Positions 59,829 to 64,000 of a stretch of DNA of 64,000 nt are shown one piece after another. This stretch comes from Armatimonadota bacterium (GTDB lineage: Bacteria > Armatimonadota > Zipacnadia > UBA1398 > JAKPQA01), in contig JAKPQA010000182.1 in assembly GCA_029547025.1 (NCBI GenBank), positions 21,942 to 85,941 of the forward strand, given 5' to 3'. The position numbers and the translations under genes were made by a program. Each line of letters starts with the position of its first letter. The stretch's first letter is position 1. The notes below the pieces were generated by a model. The model saw only the letters and a list, made by a program, of their open reading frames with translations. It made no database searches and was not told the DNA's origin.

Positions 59829-61190
59829 CTATCCCTCGCACCAACTGACGAACTCGTCATACTGGGCGGAGAACGACCTCAGCGTATCGACGGCAGGCTC
59901 GAAGGCATCGAACTCCAATGGATGGAGCCCGTTGACCTCGTAGGCCTGCCGGAAGAGCTTGCTCCCATAGAGCTTGTCCAGGGCGTCTTTGGGAACCTCT
60001 TCCCGCATCGTCGGTTGGATCTGCACCTCGCTCGCGTCGAACTCCGCCTGTTTGTCCGGGAACACAGTCTTGTGAACCGGGTAATCATCCGGACCCGGCA
60101 GTGACCGGGTGATGTGCCACGGTCCGCGACCCGACGCATCGAGGAGGATACTCTTCCGGTATCCCAGTGTTTGGTATAGCAGCTTGTGCGCCTTCTTGGC
60201 AACCGCGATACCGGCCCAGCTGCTGGCCTTGTCGGGATGGTCGGCCTTCCCCTCGCCCAGCTCGGCACCCACCGGATCGTCGAGCCGGCCGTCCATGTTG
60301 GTCAGGTAGGAGTGGCGGGCGTTGCCCTTCTCGATGGCCTCGCCGAAGGCGAGCTGCTGGGGCACCGCGTAGTTCACGGTGACGTTGATGCCAATGCCCT
60401 GGGCCGTGAGCGCCTCGGCCACCCGCAAGCCCGCAAAGGTGCCGGGAACTTTGAACACCACGTTGGGCTCACCGTCCTCAAAGCGGCCGCGCAGCTCCGC
60501 GAAAATGGTCTGGGCATCGGAGATCATCGCATCGGCATCGTCCGCCTTCTTCGGGTTGAGCTGGAAGCTCACGTATCCCATGGCTCCGCCGGTGGCGCGG
60601 TACACTGGCCGGAGGAGCCGCGCGTTCTTGAGCACGACCTCCATGGTCATGGCCTTGGCCAACTCTTCGGGATCACGGTGCGCCGCGCGGAGCCGGTCGC
60701 GCACCGGGGCCCACTCGGCGGGGTGCTCCTTGCGAGCGATGTTGACGAGCTGGGGGTTGGTCGTGACCACGATGGCTCCGCGCCGCATGGCATCCTTGAG
60801 GCCGGAGGCGTAGTCGTTGCCCCATCGGGCGTTGATCACCCCCTCATCGGCGAGCCGGGCCAGACGCAACAGGTTACTCGCGCGGAGCCGCGCGGCTTCT
60901 TCAGCCACCGCGTCGGCCGCGAGACTGCCAGCGGACCGGAGGAGTTCGTAGTTGCCCTCGATGCACGCCGCCAGGTCACTAGCGCTGATCGGCTCCCGGG
61001 CGGGGTTCAGCAGATTCCACTTGGGGAGGTACGACTCGAGATCGAGGGTAACCTCACGGATCTCGTCGAGGGCATCGCCGTCGCCACGGTCGAGGCGTGA
61101 GCGCCATTCGGACCGGAGCTGGGTGAGGGTATCACAGAACTGTTGCGGAGGGGTATCGAGTACGAGGAGTTCCACGTCCTGCACAGCCAC
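59829..61190 (-). CDS. Transaldolase family protein (long form)
   Basis: The protein has 453 residues, against ~215-220 for the MipB/TalC type and 310-360 for TalA/TalB. The barrel motifs are present: IVVTTNPQLVNIA in place of the usual (S)TNP-type first strand, VVFKVPGTFAGLRVAEALTAQGI with the Schiff-base Lys, INVTVNYAVPQQLAFGEAI, and a SFAQYDEFV-like tail. A helical N-terminal ~120-residue extension and a C-terminal extension after the barrel account for the extra length. Transaldolase moves a dihydroxyacetone unit between sugar phosphates in the pentose phosphate pathway. Use of another aldol substrate is possible given the size. It lies between a Gfo/Idh gene and a TrmH-type gene. Confidence 0.83.
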   Translation of the reverse strand: MAVQDVELLVLDTPPQQFCDTLTQLRSEWRSRLDRGDGDALDEIREVTLDLESYLPKWNLLNPAREPISASDLAACIEGNYELLRSAGSLAADAVAEEAARLRASNLLRLARLADEGVINARWGNDYASGLKDAMRRGAIVVTTNPQLVNIARKEHPAEWAPVRDRLRAAHRDPEELAKAMTMEVVLKNARLLRPVYRATGGAMGYVSFQLNPKKADDADAMISDAQTIFAELRGRFEDGEPNVVFKVPGTFAGLRVAEALTAQGIGINVTVNYAVPQQLAFGEAIEKGNARHSYLTNMDGRLDDPVGAELGEGKADHPDKASSWAGIAVAKKAHKLLYQTLGYRKSILLDASGRGPWHITRSLPGPDDYPVHKTVFPDKQAEFDASEVQIQPTMREEVPKDALDKLYGSKLFRQAYEVNGLHPLEFDAFEPAVDTLRSFSAQYDEFVSWCEG

Positions 61191-61292
61191 GGGTCCACCT
61201 TCATTCGCCAGCGGTCGGCGCGGGTCGGGCGTTCCACGCCGGCGCCCATCTTACTCCTACCCACCAGGGAGGCATAACCAAACATCCGTTTG

Positions 61293-61847
61293 CTATCGCT
61301 GCCGGTTGTCGGCAAGGGAGTCCACAGGCTGGCCGACCGGAGGCAGACCTCGCTGACGCAGGGCCTCGAACAGGATCACGCCTCCGGCCACGGAGACGTT
61401 CAGGCTCTCAACCATGCCCAGCATCGGAATCCAGATCAGGCCATCAGCCAACGCCCGGGCGGCGCCCGATGCACCTCGGCGCTCATTCCCCAGCACGATG
61501 GCAACCTTCTGGGTCAGGTCCACAGCTCGGTAGTCGATCGAGCCCCGCCCGGCACCCGTGCACCAGACGCGGAAACCGGACCAGTGAAGACGAGCATAGC
61601 ACTCCGCTATGTTGTCGTGGTACTCGATCTCGGACCATCGTTCGCATCCGCGGGACACCGCGGCAGACACGCCGTCGGCCAGCGTCTCGCCGATGATGTG
61701 GATACAGCCCACGCCCGCCCCGTCGCACGTGCGGAGCAGCGCGCTGATGTTGTGCGGGTGGTAGATGTCGTCGAGCACAACGTGGAGGTCGTGCTGGCGA
61801 GAAGCGAGGACCCGGGCGATCTTGTCCGCCCGGCGCTCGGACGGCAT
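61293..61847 (-). CDS. TrmH-family tRNA/rRNA 2'-O-methyltransferase (SpoU class)
   Basis: The protein has 184 residues, the size of TrmH/TrmL. The SPOUT motifs are: motif 1 DLHVVLDDIYHPHNISALLRTCDGAG near residue 19 with the catalytic Arg; motif 2 KVAIVLGNERRGAS near 128 (N-E-x-x-G); motif 3 IWIPMLGMVESLNVSVAGGVI near 150, which forms the trefoil knot that binds S-adenosylmethionine. It methylates a ribose 2'-OH, in tRNA as position 18 for TrmH, but the target cannot be fixed here. Its ATG starts 6 bases after the stop of the upstream secreted membrane protein gene. Confidence 0.9.
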   Translation of the reverse strand: MPSERRADKIARVLASRQHDLHVVLDDIYHPHNISALLRTCDGAGVGCIHIIGETLADGVSAAVSRGCERWSEIEYHDNIAECYARLHWSGFRVWCTGAGRGSIDYRAVDLTQKVAIVLGNERRGASGAARALADGLIWIPMLGMVESLNVSVAGGVILFEALRQRGLPPVGQPVDSLADNRQR

Positions 61848-61853
61848 GGAGCC

Positions 61854-62642
61854 TCACCGGTCCCGCGCGGGCGTGGGGCTTCCGGCCTCGGCTGACCCGG
61901 CCTCGCGCCAGCACTTGCGGAAGACCAGAATGAAGGACAACAGGGCCAGGGCCGAGATGCCGAGAGTTGCCAGTGTGTAGCCCGCGCCACCCGAGCCATT
62001 CTGCGCGTCGTTTGTGTCCTCAGCCGGTACTGGAGCGCCATGCTGACCCGCCTCCAACCCGGGGCGAGCCGCACGGTGCGCGTCTAGCACAGCCGCCGCA
62101 TAGAGGCGCACCAGATCGAGGTCGCTCCGGGATGCCAGAGCACACGCGCCAGGGGTTGCTTCCGGCTGGGCATCGATGGCCTCACGAAGTTTGACGATCT
62201 CCTTGATGCTCCGGCGGGACTCATCGACTGTGATGCTCTCGCGGTTCTTCGGCAGGAAGTCGGGGGCGATGACGGTGCCATCGGGGCTGACAGCATAGCG
62301 GGCGATGCATTCGTTGCGCTCACCCAGGAAGGCGATGAGCTGCCGATGGACCAGCTGGTCAGGCAGGTCCTGCTGGCCCTGCGACTGGGGTACCGCGACG
62401 TCCAGGGGGCTGGCGGTGGCCCCCTTGAGGGCGGTTACCGGGTTCAGGGTCAGACGGCGCTGGCCGTCCAAAGGCTCATCGCCAATGACGGTGCCGATGC
62501 AGACGCAGCGCGCTCGCGCGACGAGCTCGCCGAGGCTGCGAGCGTCGTCGGCATGCAGAGTCCGGCCGGCGGCGGGCAAGAGAGCCACCGCCAACAGACC
62601 GATCCGCGCGACCATGACACTAGCCTGGGGACGGGGCACCAT
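61854..62642 (-). CDS. Secreted, C-terminally membrane-anchored protein of unknown function
   Basis: From ATG 62642 (GAAGGGAGCGG just upstream; the frame is open further but without protein character) the protein has 262 residues. A signal peptide (VARIGLLAVALLPAAGRTLHA-DD) opens it. A beta-rich domain (~30-135: SLGELVARARCVCIGTVIG, ALKGATASPLDVAVPQ, DQLVHRQLIAFLGE) follows. One C-terminal transmembrane segment (TLATLGISALALLSFILVF) sits just before a basic RKCWREAG tail, as in sortase/exosortase-like or simple C-terminal anchors. The LxALKG...VHRQL pattern resembles short domains found in other secreted proteins, but I do not recognise the family. It is co-directional with trmH. Confidence 0.7.
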   Translation of the reverse strand: MVPRPQASVMVARIGLLAVALLPAAGRTLHADDARSLGELVARARCVCIGTVIGDEPLDGQRRLTLNPVTALKGATASPLDVAVPQSQGQQDLPDQLVHRQLIAFLGERNECIARYAVSPDGTVIAPDFLPKNRESITVDESRRSIKEIVKLREAIDAQPEATPGACALASRSDLDLVRLYAAAVLDAHRAARPGLEAGQHGAPVPAEDTNDAQNGSGGAGYTLATLGISALALLSFILVFRKCWREAGSAEAGSPTPARDR

Positions 62643-62740
62643 TCCGCTCCCTTCGCCCCTCACTCCCGTACCACGTGGACCGGCGTCTTTGCGCCGCGCA
62701 ATGGCCTTCGGACCCGCCGGCGACCACGGCCCAGAACGTG

Positions 62741-63610
62741 TCAGACCCCCAACTGCTGGTCGAGCGCCTCGCGCATGGTGTCGGTTGGCGGGGCGAACCC
62801 CGTCCACATGGCCAGCGAGAGCGCGCCCTGATGGACGAGCATGCCTCGACCATCGATGGTTCGGCACCCGCGCGCGCGAGCGCTCTGGAGAAACCGGGTT
62901 GTGGGTGGATTATAGATCAGATCGCACACCACGGTCTCGGGGCGGAGCCAGTCGGTGTCGACGGGTGGCATGGCATCGGCCCGGGGGCTCATCCCCAGTG
63001 GGGTGCAGTTGACCACCATGTCGGCATCAGCAACCTCGGGATGCAGGTCTTTGGGCTCTGTGGAACAGCCCCGCAGCCGCCCATGGATGTCGGCCGGGGC
63101 CAGGGCGGCCAAGGCCGAGGCGCGGCGGTCGGCGTCCCGTGCGGCGATGGTGACGGCCGCGGCCCCCGATTCGAGAAGCGCGTGCGCCACCGCGCGGGCG
63201 GAGCCCCCCGCGCCGATGAGGACCACGCGGCGGCCGGCCGGGTCGACTCCTTCATCGCGCAGGGACGCCAGGAATCCCGGGCCGTCCGTCGAGTCCCCGT
63301 GGGATCCTCCGTTGCTGAAACAGATGGTGTTGACGGAGGAGAGCGCTCGGGCCCGAGGGGAGACCGAGTCGAGGTACCGCAGCACCGCGGATTTGTGGGG
63401 GATCGTCACGTTCATGCCGGCGATGCGGAGCGCGAGGGCGCCTCGGACGGCGTCGCCGAGGCAGCGGGGATGGACCTCGAAGGCCACGTAGGTGAGCGAG
63501 AGCCCCAAGGCACGAATGGCGGCATTCTGCATGGCCGGAGACACGGAGTGTCCAATCGGATAGCCGATGACACACAACACTCGTCGCGGGCCGTGATCCG
63601 AGATGCTCAC
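62741..63610 (-). CDS. aroE: Shikimate dehydrogenase
   Basis: The protein has 289 residues. The N-terminal substrate domain reads VLCVIGYPIGHSVSPAMQNAA (shikimate-binding SxS) and AGMNVTIPHKSAV with the catalytic Lys of VTIPHK. The Rossmann domain has LIGAGGSARAVAHAL for NADP+. A later VNCTPLGM (NxTPxGM) and the C-terminal DLIYNPPTTRFLQSARARG with GRGMLVHQGALSLAMWTG are typical. It reduces 3-dehydroshikimate to shikimate in aromatic amino acid synthesis. The GTG start overlaps the stop of parB by 4 bases (GTGA), an unusual pairing of a metabolic gene with a partition gene. Confidence 0.95.
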   Translation of the reverse strand: MSISDHGPRRVLCVIGYPIGHSVSPAMQNAAIRALGLSLTYVAFEVHPRCLGDAVRGALALRIAGMNVTIPHKSAVLRYLDSVSPRARALSSVNTICFSNGGSHGDSTDGPGFLASLRDEGVDPAGRRVVLIGAGGSARAVAHALLESGAAAVTIAARDADRRASALAALAPADIHGRLRGCSTEPKDLHPEVADADMVVNCTPLGMSPRADAMPPVDTDWLRPETVVCDLIYNPPTTRFLQSARARGCRTIDGRGMLVHQGALSLAMWTGFAPPTDTMREALDQQLGV

Positions 63611-64000
63611 GACACGGCTCCCAGGGGGGAGGAAGAGGCTGACGGGCGCCGGGCTCCTTCGATGAGCTCGGCGATCCGCTGGAGGTCTTCCGCAGAAGTG
63701 AAGGTCACCTGGATGGTGCCCCCGGACCGTTTGGGCCGGATCTGGACACGTGTGCCGAGGACCCGCTGGAGGCGCTGTTCGAGGTCCCCGATATTGGGAT
63801 CGCGCTCGGGGGCCGGGGCGGCCGCGGTCTCTGAAGGGGCTGTTGGCTCCGTGATGCGCCGGACGAGCGATTCGGTTTCACGCACCGAGAGTCCGTCGGC
63901 TTCTACCTTACGCCATACGATGTGCATCTCGGCCCCACTGGGCAGAGCCAGGAGGGCGCGGGCATGTCCCTCTGATAGGCGGCCCTCGCGGACGGCGCGC
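63607..64000 (-). CDS. parB: Chromosome partitioning protein ParB (C-terminal part, runs off the right edge)
   Basis: The window holds 130 residues of the C-terminal part; the start lies beyond base 64000. The frame from the edge reads RAVREGRLSEGHARALLAL, the helix-turn-helix end of the ParB centromere-binding domain (LSxGHARALL). It continues as LSVRETESLVRRI, typical for the parS-binding region. After a ~30-residue acidic/Pro/Ala linker, the C-terminal dimerisation domain follows (DLEQRLQRVLGTRVQIRPKR, GTIQVTFTSAEDLQRIAELI). ParB binds parS sites near the origin and works with ParA in chromosome segregation; parA is expected upstream, outside the window. It is coupled by 4 bases to aroE. 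Confidence 0.93.
   Translation of the reverse strand, partial: RAVREGRLSEGHARALLALPSGAEMHIVWRKVEADGLSVRETESLVRRITEPTAPSETAAAPAPERDPNIGDLEQRLQRVLGTRVQIRPKRSGGTIQVTFTSAEDLQRIAELIEGARRPSASSSPLGAVS

Noticed and set aside
1..64000. CRISPR arrays, tRNA, rRNA, insertion sequences, prophage genes
   Set aside because: I looked for repeated 25-40 base units with spacers, tRNA-like GTTCGA loops, transposase motifs and phage structural genes and saw none that hold up. A covariance-model scan (tRNAscan-SE, Infernal) would settle the RNA question.

Overview
This is a GC-rich bacterial chromosome segment of about 64 kb. Genes are tightly packed, with many 1-10 base overlaps and GTG starts, and I see no transposase, integrase, phage gene, CRISPR array, rRNA or tRNA. 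The core replication genes dnaA and dnaN lie together (30.97-33.78 kb) beside clusters of DnaA boxes, so the window probably spans the replication origin. A parB gene runs off the right edge. Secreted lipoproteins, a POTRA-domain protein and a pseudopilin point to a diderm cell envelope. The mix of DUF6785-type membrane protein, Gfo/Idh/MocA oxidoreductases, sodium:solute symporter, very large secreted glycosidase-like proteins and carboxypeptidase-regulatory-like lipoproteins is typical of uncultured polysaccharide-degrading lineages such as Armatimonadota, Planctomycetota or neighbouring candidate phyla. The sequence alone does not decide between them.

Layout. 0-9.3 kb: two overlapping secreted laminin-G/jelly-roll-like proteins (-), a GspG-like pseudopilin, a DUF6785-type membrane protein, a Gfo/Idh oxidoreductase and dihydrolipoamide dehydrogenase (+). 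9.4-11.4 kb: an overlapping AAA ATPase + TOPRIM-like pair that looks like a small two-gene defence module. 11.4-22.8 kb (-): a 1570-residue two-glycosidase fusion, a triple-GAF hybrid histidine kinase, a small DUF4405-like membrane protein and a TPR lipoprotein. 22.9-30.9 kb (+): a POTRA-TPR envelope protein, a sodium:solute symporter, an alpha/alpha-barrel glycosidase-like protein and an isopropylmalate/Re-citrate synthase-like enzyme. 31-35.7 kb (-): dnaN, dnaA, an unusual GHKL-ATPase/winged-helix protein, the putative oriC and a PilZ protein. 35.8-40.5 kb (-): three lipoproteins. 40.7-45.4 kb (+): a small membrane protein, a flavin-fold protein and a large GH2-like protein. 45.6-51.6 kb: a GntR regulator (-) divergent from a sugar kinase - E1alpha - E1beta - aldolase-like - E2 operon (+). 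51.9-53.2 kb: a secreted transglutaminase-like protein. 53.4-64 kb (-): a glycyl radical enzyme, an adenylate cyclase-TPR protein, a calcineurin-like phosphoesterase, a second Gfo/Idh protein, a long transaldolase, a TrmH-type methyltransferase, a membrane-anchored secreted protein, aroE and parB.

How the genes fit together. The metabolic theme is carbohydrate capture and breakdown: secreted glycosidases, a symporter, dehydrogenases that act on free sugars, a PfkB kinase with an aldolase-like protein, and a 2-oxoacid dehydrogenase complex whose E3 is encoded 40 kb away. The most unusual items are the ATPase/TOPRIM pair, the GHKL/winged-helix protein between oriC and dnaA, the fused GH140/GH36-like enzyme, and several enzyme-family members in which canonical catalytic residues look replaced (GH2, class II aldolase, gluzincin-like lipoprotein).
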